From Rhipicephalus microplus (lineage: Eukaryota; Arthropoda; Arachnida; Ixodida; Ixodidae): a DNA stretch of 64,000 nt. This document shows, piece by piece, positions 39,833 to 50,180 of this stretch. The position numbers and the translations under genes are program-made. Position 1 is the stretch's first letter. Each line of letters starts with the position of its first letter. The notes beneath the pieces are model-generated. The model worked only from the letters and a program-made list of their open reading frames with translations. It did not search any database and was not told the DNA's origin. The DNA is taken from positions 71,353,906 to 71,417,905 of the forward strand of contig NC_134707.1 of assembly GCF_043290135.1 (NCBI RefSeq). The letters run 5' to 3'.

Positions 39833-41346
39833 TTAGTTTGGATATCTTATTTTTCGATGTTCTTCAACTGGTGAACGCGCTTCCGTTGAATTTGGCGTTC
39901 GCCGATGCCCTCGCTGCAGTCTCTCTCGTTGTTTTCTGAGTTTGTGAACTTTGTTTTGCTTGCTTTGTTGGTGCTGCTCAGGAGATGGCTGTAGTGGCAA
40001 CCGTTCCGCAATGGGGCATTCATTTCGTACGGTGTTTGACGCGTCCTGTAGACAGCTGATGAATGGTGAGCTGATGTATTGCTTGTCGGGCATAGTTGGC
40101 AATGCGTCATCATTGCTAGCATGCTCTTCAGAGGCTTCGGTGACGGGGTTCATTAAGGGCGCTTCCGAAAGACAACTGTGTACAAGGTTTGATGTATCAT
40201 GCACTTCTGAATTTGTCCGATTCTTGGATTGGTGACCACTGCATGAGGGTACCACATGTGACGTCGCATCACAAGGTTGAAAATGCAAATGTTGACAAGT
40301 CTGTGGTGCCGTGGAAATGAACTCTTGCGACAAAAAACATTCAGACTTGACAGATAGTTCATCAGGGGCTTCTTCTTCGCGGCTCACTATGAGTGGTTCT
40401 TGCGCCTGGTAGCATGCGACGTTCGATGCGTCTGAGCCTTCTGTGTTTGGAGTTTCTGGTGGCTGCGCACTGGACGGCAACATTGCAACAGGTATAGTTT
40501 GGTAAGGTCTGAGTTGTGAATGGCCCTCTTTCTGTGCAACTAACGATGCGAGCTGTTCTAGCGCATGAATCTGGGTGGTAAGTCCAGGGCTTGGCGTATC
40601 ATCGTCCGAGCTCCGCAGCTCTATCCCGACCATTGTGAGCGTGCTAGATGTGAGATGGACATTGTGAGCGATGAAAGAGCCAAGCGATGGAAAACCAGGA
40701 GGCGGGCCAAGTCTGCGAGATAGGGAGTAAGCTGCTCCAATGCGTGAAGACTGATTTTCACTCTTTGAGTCATCTTGGCGTTGTTTGGTATTTTCCCCAT
40801 GTGTCAGCTGGTCTACCATGAACAAGGCGTCCTTATGACACAAATAGTGTCCGTTAGGAGCCTTTGAAGAGCTGCGTCGTAGAAAACCAGGTGGTGGACC
40901 ATGTAAGCGAGACGAAGCATGAAAGGCATCAGTAGGGTGAGCGACGTAACGTGTCGTATGTTGGTGCCACGACTTTGGAAATGCCGACTTTCATGAAGAG
41001 AAACCTGGTGGAACGCCACGTTCCTTGAGAAATAAGCGTGGACTGTGACGGTCGAGTGTGGTTGTATGCAGATGGTCGGTAATGAGGAAGTCCTTGTCGT
41101 AGTCATTAAAACGGGCAATCATCTCTTCCCTGATCTTTTGCCATGATTCGTCGTTTTCGAATATGTGTGTCAGGTAAAACTTGAATGCCTCACCGGAGAT
41201 GTAGTCAGTGAAGTTGGTGATCATTTCCCGTTCCATGATGCAGCGTTTACGTGGTGCTCGAACAGGTCGAACCAGTCCTGTACAGGTTCATCGTCTGCTG
41301 CTCCGGTGTACTTGGGGATGGGAAGGTCGTCTGATGGTGCTGTCAT
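39833..41346 (-). pseudogene. Gag-like protein of element 1, one frame change and one stop
   Basis: Starts at the ATG at 41346-41344 with DDLPIPKYTG and VQDWFDLFEHHVNAASWNG, typical of Ty3/gypsy Gag N-termini. A frame change near 41240 leads into EMITNFTDYISGEAFKFYLTHI and EEMIARFNDYDKDF. The same frame then runs to 39833 with one TGA (40991-40993), about 500 residues in all. The C-terminal 370 residues are hydrophilic, serine/glutamine-rich and lack a zinc knuckle. Three PPGF motifs occur in one frame, at about 41000, 40885 and 40690 (GVPPGF, GPPPGF, GPPPGF). The role is inferred to be particle assembly. Confidence 0.75.
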
Positions 41347-41475
41347 AATGCTGGTCTTGGTGTAGTGTTGCGATGTACTTTCGTGGTCCACGTTCGGTCA
41401 CTGCGTCTTGCTGAGACGTTCGGAGATGGTGGCTTGTTGATGAAGTGGCCGCCAGGTCTTCATCCTGTCGACTCG

Positions 41476-41575
41476 TGTGACGCTAGATCTCGGAGACGTG
41501 GCCTGGCTCACACCTCATGTTTTTTCAATCTCCGACTTCTTCCATCTCTACCTCTACTAACCATCACTTGATACG

Positions 41576-41580
<5 letters not shown>
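41476..41580 (-). repeat. 5' LTR of gag-only element 1
   Basis: 105 bp matching 39213-39320, one substitution in the terminal TG. It is followed directly by (AT)n. Confidence 0.85.

Positions 41581-41633
<53 letters not shown>
41581..41633. repeat. (AT)n between the two gag-only elements
   Basis: About 53 bp of alternating A and T. It forms the right flank of element 1 and the left flank of element 2. Confidence 0.97.
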
Positions 41634-41636
<3 letters not shown>

Positions 41637-41767
41637 CATGACCAAGAAAGACGGCTGGCGCTTCGGTGCGCGGGTAGCTAGAGCAAAAAAGTGAAGAACG
41701 AAGTCAGAATAAGAACAGCTGGCCCAGGATCGGGTGTTGTCTCTTGTTCTCTGTGTTGTACATCACA
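41634..41767 (+). repeat. 5' LTR of gag-only element 2
   Basis: 134 bp, TGTCATG...ATCACA, matching 43806-43938 except for a few substitutions and a one-base length change. It is followed by a possible primer site tggcgtagtccgacagg at 41769. Confidence 0.9.
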
Positions 41768-42127
41768 ATGGCGTAGTCCGACAGGTGAACCCTTTGCAGA
41801 AAGCCACCCGGTACGTGTTTTCGTGCTTCGTCGGCAGTGCGGGCTTCTCCATCTGGGAACGCCGTTCATGCTTCTTTGGCGATGGAGTCAACAACCTGGC
41901 CGCCGCTTCAGCTGCCCATCGGACCATCAGTGGACGGTGTCCATGCCTCCTCTGTGGTACCAGGGCATCACCCAATCAATGGACACTATGCTATCACTTC
42001 GCGGCCGTAAGACGCACGGGCTCCTGTCCTTTGGGAATGCTCTTCAAGCTTCCCACGGCCTGCATTCCCTGTCCGGTACTCTTGAACATATAAGCCACCA
42101 AGAAACGCTGTTCATGTTTCTTCGGAC

Positions 42128-43333
42128 GTGCGTGTCACCACCGTGAGTACTACTAGGACCACGTACTTCACGGACGCGAACCAAAGTGGTTCAGAAGCCT
42201 CGTGCGACAGTGCCGTGGAGCTGCGGCGTACCATCGCATTGCTCCGCGCCGAAACTAACAAACTGTCAGCGTTGATCGCCGAGCAAACTCCTACAATGTT
42301 GCCAGCATTGTGTGACATTAACGCAGTGTTGGATGTAGCTGCCTCATACGACCTTGAGGCAAGCACACCGGAGCAACGCAGGGAGCTTCGGTCTTCTCTG
42401 ATCGAGCTCTCACGCCAGCTCGACTGCTTCGCGTCAGTGATCTCTGCGTTGCCACCTGTTACCTCCCAATCACCAGCCGTCTGCGAACTACCGGAATTGC
42501 ACGGGGTCGGTAACGACGCCGACAGCTGGGTGGCAACCGTCAACGCGATAGCAATGCGCGAGGCCTGGACAGAAAATCAGAAATGGACCGTGGCTGTAGA
42601 CCGTCTTCGGGAAGGTGCAGCGGCGTGGCACCGGTATGAAGGCTCGAAGCAGCAGTCATGGGCAGAGTGGAGCTGCAAGCTCATAGCTGCTTTCGGTCGT
42701 AATCCTTACCACCTCTCCTCCACCACCCCGTCCAACCTGGCCACTACCGAGGAGCAAGCTCCAGAGGCTTTCCACCTCGAGGCTGCAGCTGTGCACTGCA
42801 GCTTACCACACGAGAAGTTAGACACTTTGTCGATACCCGAAGCAAGCTCACTGCGGCCAGAGGCCGCTACCGAAGTCGGACCTCTTGAAGGGCGTTGCTC
42901 CAACGAAACAGCCACAGAGAATCATCTCGACTGTGCTGCATTGCCCTTCACCGACACAACCCCATTCGCACACCGAGCTGAAGTGGAGCAACACCTCGAA
43001 GGCTCCTCGGAGCCCTCCAGCCGCGCGGCAGTAAGCTTCTCCGCCTGTCCTACGAATGACGTCAGACGCAGGTGCCACACGCCACTACTGCTCTCGGTAC
43101 CCGCGCCGGTACGCGATGCCATCATGTCAGTGGAAGAGGCTGATACCAGTCCTCATACAGCTCAGTTAGAGAAGCCAGCCCCAATATCACCTTTACTGGG
43201 GCAAGTGGAGACACCAGCATCGCCTTTGCTTGAACCGCCTACGGTAATGGCACCGGTAGAGCCCAAGGTACCAGCGCGTCTTTTGGGATACTCTTTCGGC
43301 TACCCTCGTCCGGAGTTCAACGTCTGCTGCTGA
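42128..43333 (+). CDS. Gag-like protein of element 2
   Basis: Open for 401 codons from a GTG at 42128. The frame is open back to 42086 without any ATG, and the first ATG is at 42296 (346 residues). Either the start is non-AUG or the original N-terminus was lost. The middle part has the helical retrotransposon-gag pattern: ADSWVATVNAIAMREAW, WTVAVDRLREGAAAWHRYEG and WAEWSCKLIAAFG. It is followed by a low-complexity serine/proline/glutamate-rich half. No zinc knuckle, protease or reverse transcriptase. The role is inferred to be capsid formation from its own RNA. Confidence 0.75.
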   Translation: MRVTTVSTTRTTYFTDANQSGSEASCDSAVELRRTIALLRAETNKLSALIAEQTPTMLPALCDINAVLDVAASYDLEASTPEQRRELRSSLIELSRQLDCFASVISALPPVTSQSPAVCELPELHGVGNDADSWVATVNAIAMREAWTENQKWTVAVDRLREGAAAWHRYEGSKQQSWAEWSCKLIAAFGRNPYHLSSTTPSNLATTEEQAPEAFHLEAAAVHCSLPHEKLDTLSIPEASSLRPEAATEVGPLEGRCSNETATENHLDCAALPFTDTTPFAHRAEVEQHLEGSSEPSSRAAVSFSACPTNDVRRRCHTPLLLSVPAPVRDAIMSVEEADTSPHTAQLEKPAPISPLLGQVETPASPLLEPPTVMAPVEPKVPARLLGYSFGYPRPEFNVCC

Positions 43334-43389
43334 TTTTGCGGCCCGTCCGAAGCGCGCTGTCAGGTGCAAGTTTAGCTGCTTCCCACAGA

Positions 43390-43800
43390 GAGTCTCTCCA
43401 TGGCCGAGACCGTCCACAACGATGCAGCCAGTCTCGACCTCCCGACAGACTTGTGGAAGACTCTGGCACCCATTTTCAGCGTGGCCAAAGCCGACCTCCG
43501 AGATGCAGCCACTATATCAACCGCCAAATCTACCTTTGGCAGATACCGGGACCAAATCGCGGCCGAGAGCGTCGGCCGCAACGGGGCAGCCAGTGCCGGC
43601 CGCCTGAGTCTACAGCACTTTTTCAATGGACATCGTGGCGTGCAAAAGAGCCACCAGCTCGAGGCAGCCAGTGCCGTCCACCAGAGACGCTTCCCCCAGA
43701 CCGTCGCTCCATGTTGCATTGTGGCCCGGGCTGACCACCACGATGCAGCCAAGCCCGCCCACCAGAAACTTTGCCGCCAGCTCCGCGCGCGCAGTCATGG
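43390..43800 (+). repeat. Degenerate tandem repeats in the 3' internal region of element 2
   Basis: About five units of 50-90 bp share a gcagccagtgccg-like core followed by a ccNcca/g-rich stretch (cores near 43423, 43505, 43587, 43667 and 43746). Two overlapping frames remain open, but the repeat pattern is sufficient to explain them. Confidence 0.65.
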
Positions 43801-43805
43801 CCGAG

Positions 43806-43935
43806 TGTCATGACCAAGAAAGACGCTGGCGCTTCGGCGCGCGGGTAGCTAGAGCAAAGAAGAGAAGAACGAAGTCAGAATAAGAACAGCTGGCCCAGGA
43901 TCAGGTGTTGTCTCTTGTTCTCTGTGTTGTATATC

Positions 43936-43938
<3 letters not shown>
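43806..43938 (+). repeat. 3' LTR of gag-only element 2
   Basis: 133-bp partner of 41634-41767, directly followed by (AT)n. Confidence 0.9.
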
Positions 43939-44022
<84 letters not shown>

Positions 44023-44162
44023 ATTGGAAAAGGCCGGCGCTCCGCTGATAGACGGTTGTAGTTACTGCTCAGGCACGCGGTAGCGAAACCAGCCTCATAA
44101 ACCGTCTTTCGCCAAGTAATGTCAGAGCCTTTCTTGTCATACAAAACCGAGGCTTCCATTTT

Positions 44163-44260
<98 letters not shown>

Positions 44261-44364
44261 AAAGTAGATGAGCTTTCACGTAGCAACTGTTTCTTAAGCC
44301 GACGTTTCACTGGGAACTGCCGTGAAAAAGGCGGAGCTCCGCCAAAACACACACACACACACAG

Positions 44365-44423
<59 letters not shown>
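43939..44423. repeat. Cluster of (AT)n and (AC)n microsatellites
   Basis: (AT)n at 43939-44021, (AC)n-(AT)n at 44163-44258 and (AC)n-(AT)n at 44346-44423, separated by 90-140 bp of non-repetitive DNA. Confidence 0.95.
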
Positions 44424-44426
<3 letters not shown>

Positions 44427-47150
44427 AAGAGGGCTCAGGGTCAACTCGCAAACTTATGAATACCTGAACAACATGACGTACTAAAGTGATATGCTGCATT
44501 TTGTTTGTTTTTTTACGTTAAACACTGCCGATGCCACAACGGCTATGCGCATAATGATCGGTTCAGTAAGAATACAGTAGATACACTAATCACAAAAACA
44601 ACAGCTGGTGAGCATTGCAATATTTGTTTGGGCGTGGTTTTAACTCTCATGCAGATGCACAGAACTAATTGTAAATATTGGTATAACTACAAAGTTGTAA
44701 TTATTATTATCTAAGTCATTCACGCAATGCCTGATATGACCTGTTTTCTGCAACCCTGTTGCGTCAGTATAACAAATCTGTTTTTGCATATTTATTGTTC
44801 GAGTCCATGTACTATTATATAAAACGCCCAAGTGTGCACGGATATATGTTAAAGTGTATTTATATGAATTTATTCTTGACATGTTATTCGGCGCTTCGAC
44901 ATGCAATTATAGTAAGAGTTTATTCTACAGTTACATTGTCGGGAGTCACGTCTTCTTGTGTGATACCATCCAGGCAAGGTAGGCACACGTGACTTCCCTT
45001 TACGGCTTGTAAATTAGTAGCCTTCTCGCCTAGCAACGCAGTTAAACTATCTAAAGAAAATGAAGTGTAAAATGAAGACCATCTTGTGCGACCTGCTACC
45101 TAGCAATGAATCACAACCTGTGTAGAACCGTTTGTAATGTGAATAAAGCAAACGTGTGTTATAAGACCTTTATTTTTTTATATATATATGCTCGTGAAGG
45201 TTTACAACGCCTTTTAAAAATTTCTTTTACAGAAAGATACTTTGCTAGTTTTTGTAGATAGACAACTTAACAACTCTAGCACAATTGAAGCGTTTTTTAC
45301 TGAAGAAATCAGACTCATAATCCAAAATTAGGCTAAATTTCACTTTAGCGCAAAGCCCGCCTAAGTATCTTCAGCTTCTACAGCAGTTCAAGTGAAAATG
45401 GGAACAATTCTTTATTGCTAAAACAAATAAAAATGGCAGCTCTTATTAGAAAATGCACTGAATACTTCAACTGTTTTATTCACATTTAGCCATATTCATT
45501 GACTCAGCATTGCATGAAGAATCATGAGAAAAACAATCAACATGGTTTCCCCCAAGATGTTTCATTTGTGTTCTAGTTGCATTGTTAGGGTGTTAACGTT
45601 CTAAATATGTAGGGCAAGGTATCGCTTAATGAAGCACACGATGATCAATGCCACAACTCGATTTTGTTCTGCCTCTTACTCCATTCGGTCCAACACGGTT
45701 TTTTCGAATGAAAGACATAGTAAATGAACACTTCGGAAACTATTCATTCCCTAAAGCTAGAGTGGTTCGAAACACAATGACATAAAATAGACCGGAACGC
45801 TTTTCAAGGCCCTCAATAAACGTCACAAACAAGAAAACACTGATGGAAGGGAAGAATAGTGCACGTTTTTTCAAGAAAGACCACTCGCTCTTCGAATCTC
45901 GTAATTTCCAATACGCTCGTGCGACGAAGCATGGCACTGAGGGAAGCACAAGGATGAGGTTAACTCGCAAAAAATTGCTATACCATACTTTCGAATTGTT
46001 TTACGTTAATTTTACGAGCCTATTCATGTGTAAATTAAATATTTGAATTTATATGGAGCAAATACAAACTTTCTTTCCTCAGTAGTGGCAATATTGGGCT
46101 ATGTCGGTTTTACCCACATCATAGATTTAATATATTCAGAGGAATGAAACACACTGGCTAACAGTTGTTAGGGCAGGTCAGATCATATTCCTTTTGCAAA
46201 ATAAGTGAGTTTCCCGCGGGTCAGATAAAGTGCCTTTGGCTCTTTTAGAAAAAAAAAAAGATGCCTCAAGTGATGACGTGTAAAACCAACGAACAGATTA
46301 TACCAGTGCGATATTCACTATGAGAAATATTGTTCTAGCCTTATCATCACTCCCCTTTTTCTCTATATATGTCGACCAAACTATTATTTCGTTATTATAG
46401 GGTGCACGTTTTGATAAATTGCTCTCAAAGGAACGTGACAAAATGTTCACATTATGAAGACTGCAGTCCATCAAAACTGAATGAATTAGAAGTGACAAAA
46501 TGGTGCATTAGAAAAGTAATAAAACGATTCTATCCTTACACAATGTCTCGTTCACATACAATACGATAAGTGTTTCCAAATTAATGCACTGAAACATACA
46601 ACTTAACCTTATGAGAGTTTGCTTCAACAAACAACAAACACTCCATAAATCCAAAATTTAAACTATGAAAGCAACTCCACTGCAGTCACATAACACTATT
46701 CAAAACAAATAAATAGGCTCTAGTAATTTTGTCTTTTCGGCAGATTGTATGTGAGAAAGATACTTACGAGACGGGGGCTATTTTGCAAGGGACCCTACTC
46801 CTGAAACGTAAGGAGTTAGGCATGCATTATACTAGCATGAAGAAAATGAAATATTCAACACAATACTTATACATATTACCAACACTATTCTTCAGACTCG
46901 TTTGTAGTAGTGCCTCACATATTTGCACGAAATCGCACATTCATGTGGAGACCTTCTAGCGTTCATTCACTTAATTATATAGAACTAAAACTTACAAGCT
47001 TTATGTTGTGAAAAATTAGCACGCTTGGCAGAAGGAGGCTGTTCAATTCAGGAAGAGTGCTATGTTATGAGCTAACAGCTCATCAAGCACAGACAACATG
47101 TGCTATCGACGGCCGTATCATGTAATAACTAGACAGTATACAACTTGAGA
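44424..47150. other. No gene recognised
   Basis: AT-rich, stop-rich DNA with short unsupported open frames. Confidence 0.55.
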
Positions 47151-47413
47151 TGGTCGCGCCGCTGCTGTGGCCTAGTGGCTAAGGTACTCGGCTGCTGATC
47201 CGCAGGTCGCGTGATTAAATCGCGGCTGAGGCGGCTACATTTCCGATGGAGGCGGAAATGTTGTAGGCCCGTGTGCTCAGATGTGGGTGCACGTTGAAAA
47301 TCCCAGGTGGTCAAAATTTCCGGAGCCCTCCACTACGGCGCCTCTCGGAATAATAGGGTGGTTTCAGGACGTTAAACGTCACATATAATCAATCAATCAA
47401 TCACTCAATCAAT
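47151..47413 (+). mobile_element. tRNA-derived SINE, third family, with 10-bp target duplication
   Basis: Head with box A tggcctagtggctaagg (47168) and a box-B-like gcgtgattaaatc, a central domain with aatgttgtaggcccgtgtgc and ggagccctccactacgg, and a tail of ATCA repeats (47381-47413). The flanks caacttgaga (47141-47150) and caatttgaga (47414-47423) are a target duplication with one mismatch. A diverged copy is at 60401-60640. Confidence 0.88.
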
Positions 47414-47423
47414 CAATTTGAGA

Positions 47424-48798
47424 CTGTCCAAAAGAAATTGTGTTGGAGAAAGAGGGGGGGGGGAACAAGAAACATTTGTTATGCGGGTGCTTAAAAGTAT
47501 ATTTTAGCTAATTCTCCCGGAGTGTTCGAGTTTTTGTGGCAATTTCCAACTGAAAATGAAATTAGGCCTGCTCCCTGTTATAGCTTCTTGCGCTTTATAC
47601 CCTGGCTGTGTGTGCTAGAATACGTTTATTAGGTGAGTAGCACATTGAATTTCTGCGCGGATTGTATGGATAAGCAACGTCACACAGTTCACCGTGTTGC
47701 GACACTTGGCAGCGACAAGTTTTCTTAAAGATCTTGCATCTTTTCATGTCGGCGTTTCTTTTTCCAAAGCGACTATAGGTCTTAAACAGGTTTAGGACGC
47801 TTGTTGCTTTGGCTAGACTTGCTACATCTTCGCAGGCTACGAACCTACATGGTACTTACAACTCATTATATTAAATTCCGCCTCCATTGTTCCTAACTCG
47901 TTGCGTGTTGGAAATGAAAAGTTATGACTCTACCCACGTACTTTGAGAGCCAATCTCACTCAGAGAAGTTGGCGAGTCACAGCCGTGGCTACATTTTTGT
48001 GTTTTTTTTAGCCCAGGATTGCAAGGTGGAACGACGATTACATATGTTTATCCTGATTAGACGTTCGCATAATATGGACTGAGAAAACCCGCCAACCATC
48101 TAGACGTCCAAAGAGCTGACGTAGCGGCGCTACTCAGACACACAGTTTAGACGTCATTTTTTGTGAATCAGGGCAAGCTAATATGTAATGATGCGCAAAC
48201 CACAAGTAGTGGTTGTCGTGGTATACTCAGTGGCTGAGCAACAATATGCTATATTTCTTGAAACTATAGTACGTATTCAACACTTCTTTCAAAGTCAAGA
48301 CAGCCGGTAGGCAACACTACACCCACCATTTATGTTGTCCGAGACAACAGCTGGCCTTTCCGCAACAGATCTACGGGCACTGGCGTGGCTTGGCGATATA
48401 AAACTAGACTGCCATGCAGATTACCTGGCGTAGACATCACATCGAACTATGATGCTTAATGTTTGCCTCGGTAATCCCGTCTGTTCACCGACTGTGTTGT
48501 TGATGTCGGCGCCGCAATATCTGTGACGCCGGCCTCATAACGCTCTCCCGTTATCAATTTCAAAAACAGGCCTCGTTGTTCCTAATTTGTGTACACTGTG
48601 AATGAAGTTTGAACTATACACGTATTTAAAGGACTAGGCTAAACACTGAAAAGTCACACGTGAAAGAGGGAGAGATATTAGTTTTATGCATAGCTGTAGC
48701 TGTTGGTCTTGTTAGGCATTATTTTGTGCTCTCTTACGCCTTTTGCGGTATCCGCGTATCTAAAGAGATGACCACACAAGAGTTTAGACATCGGCGAA
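47424..48798. other. No gene recognised
   Basis: No open frame over 60 codons with any coding sense. Confidence 0.6.
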
Positions 48799-48839
48799 TA
48801 GATAGATATATAGATAGATAGATAGATTGATAGATAGAT

Positions 48840-48870
<31 letters not shown>

Positions 48871-48899
48871 TAGATAGATTGATTGATAGATAGATAGAG

Positions 48900-48960
<61 letters not shown>
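48799..48960. repeat. (GATA)n microsatellite, imperfect
   Basis: About 160 bp of GATA with GATT and TATA variants. Confidence 0.97.
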
Positions 48961-49956
48961 TTTTTACTGGCATTTTGGTAAGTGAAGCTTGTGCATGATG
49001 ATACATACTTGGAGGCACTTGGGGCCGACCCCGGGGAGGCAAAGCTGGAGCTGCAAGTAATATGATGAAATAAGAAGTCTCTTAAGATGTATAAATTTCC
49101 AGAAATGTATTAGCTATTGTAAAAAAATCAATAAATTTACATAGAACACTAATTTAATTCAATAATACTATGTGTCTAACTTGCCCTGAAAAGCAGTTGT
49201 ATAATAAAGCGCTAAATACTGATTGTCTTCACTATATATATATTGTGCAAATCTTTGTAACGTACAGTGCCGGTCACTGTTAGGGTGAACGCGTGCGCGC
49301 GTGGCCGCGCTCCGCAAAGCACCCCTGCCGCCAGCGCGGGCACGCATCGAAGCGAACCTGCGCAGGCGCGGTATTGCCTGCAGGTGTGGCTTCGCTTTGT
49401 CTGCTACAATGCTCGCGCCGAGCTTGCGCTTCCATGAAACAAACTTAACTCTTAATGTCGCGATTTTCTGCAGCTCATGTGACATTCGGTTTCGCATGAT
49501 AAAGACATGCCTCAAGTCATCTTCATTTTATCAATTAAAATACAATTGTCCCTTCGTGTACACGCACATGTGTCGTTTTAAGCTGCCTTCCATTATATTT
49601 ATGATATCTAAGTAAGCGTAATGGATGCTTGTAGTCTCATTTCTGCAAGCATAATGGCTATGAAAAATCATAAGATGGTGTTACGCTGTCATCACACTCA
49701 CACTTGTTGCAGTAATGGATGGGGTTTTACGTTCCCGCATATCCTGTAACGATATGATTGTGAGGGACGTCGTCATGGAGGAAACTGGTATATAATTCAT
49801 CGGGTGTTCTATTGAAGGGCAGCTGAACCCAAGTACACGGGCCTTTAGCATGTCACTTTCACCAAAATGCAGCCAAAATGGCCATGGGGCATTCGATACG
49901 CCAATTGGCTTTGCTGCGTCGACCTTCTGAGAACATAAGCGAATTCCGTGGCTGTC
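48961..49956. other. Intergenic, with a GC-rich island at 49265-49430
   Basis: The island is CpG-rich and opens with cagtgccggtcactgttagg (about 49266), reminiscent of a DNA-transposon terminus. I see no matching inverted end. The open frames across the island reflect its composition. Confidence 0.45.
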
Positions 49957-50180
49957 AACGGCGTGCATCGAATATCACGGTGCAACTTTGTCTACATTAG
50001 GTGGCATCCAAAACAGGAGAGCCGTCCAAAGGCCGATAGTCAGGGCAACCAAGAAAGAGAGGCACCTAGTGTTTGCCCAAGAACATGAGCACTGCACTCA
50101 CGAGTACCAAAATGCTGTCTCAGCCGACGTATCGACATTTACCACAATGTGGGACCAAAGGCAGCGCATGTGAAACCTCG
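49957..50180 (+). pseudogene. Tc1-like transposase fragment
   Basis: A short N-terminal piece NITVQLCLH ends in a stop. The next frame continues with QNRRAVQRPIV, KKERHLVFAQEHEH, VSADVSTFTTMWDQ and QRM, then a stop at 50173. This parallels the stretch of Tc1 transposases from the end of the paired helix-turn-helix to the first catalytic aspartate (FSDES...F), where the copy reads SADVS. About 70 residues of a normal 340, with at least one frame change and no terminal repeats found. Confidence 0.65.

Larger units (their letters stand above)
41634..43938 (+). mobile_element. Gag-only LTR element 2 (non-autonomous, 2.3 kb)
   Basis: LTRs of 133-134 bp, unrelated to those of element 1. A leader with a possible primer site, one Gag-like ORF (about 42128-43333) and a degenerate tandem-repeat tract (43390-43800) lie between them. 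No pol motif is found in any frame. It sits in the same (AT)n tract as element 1 but on the opposite strand. The (AT)n flanks fit an ATAT target duplication. Confidence 0.8.

Noticed and set aside
39507..39836. Plus-strand ORF of 109 codons
   Set aside because: It lies opposite the 3' internal region of gag-only element 1 and has no domain or start context.
48734..49042. Minus-strand ORF over (GATA)n
   Set aside because: The peptide is a tetranucleotide-repeat artefact.
49301..49615. ORF through the GC-rich island
   Set aside because: Openness follows from low TA content. The opposite strand is open too, and no domain is seen.
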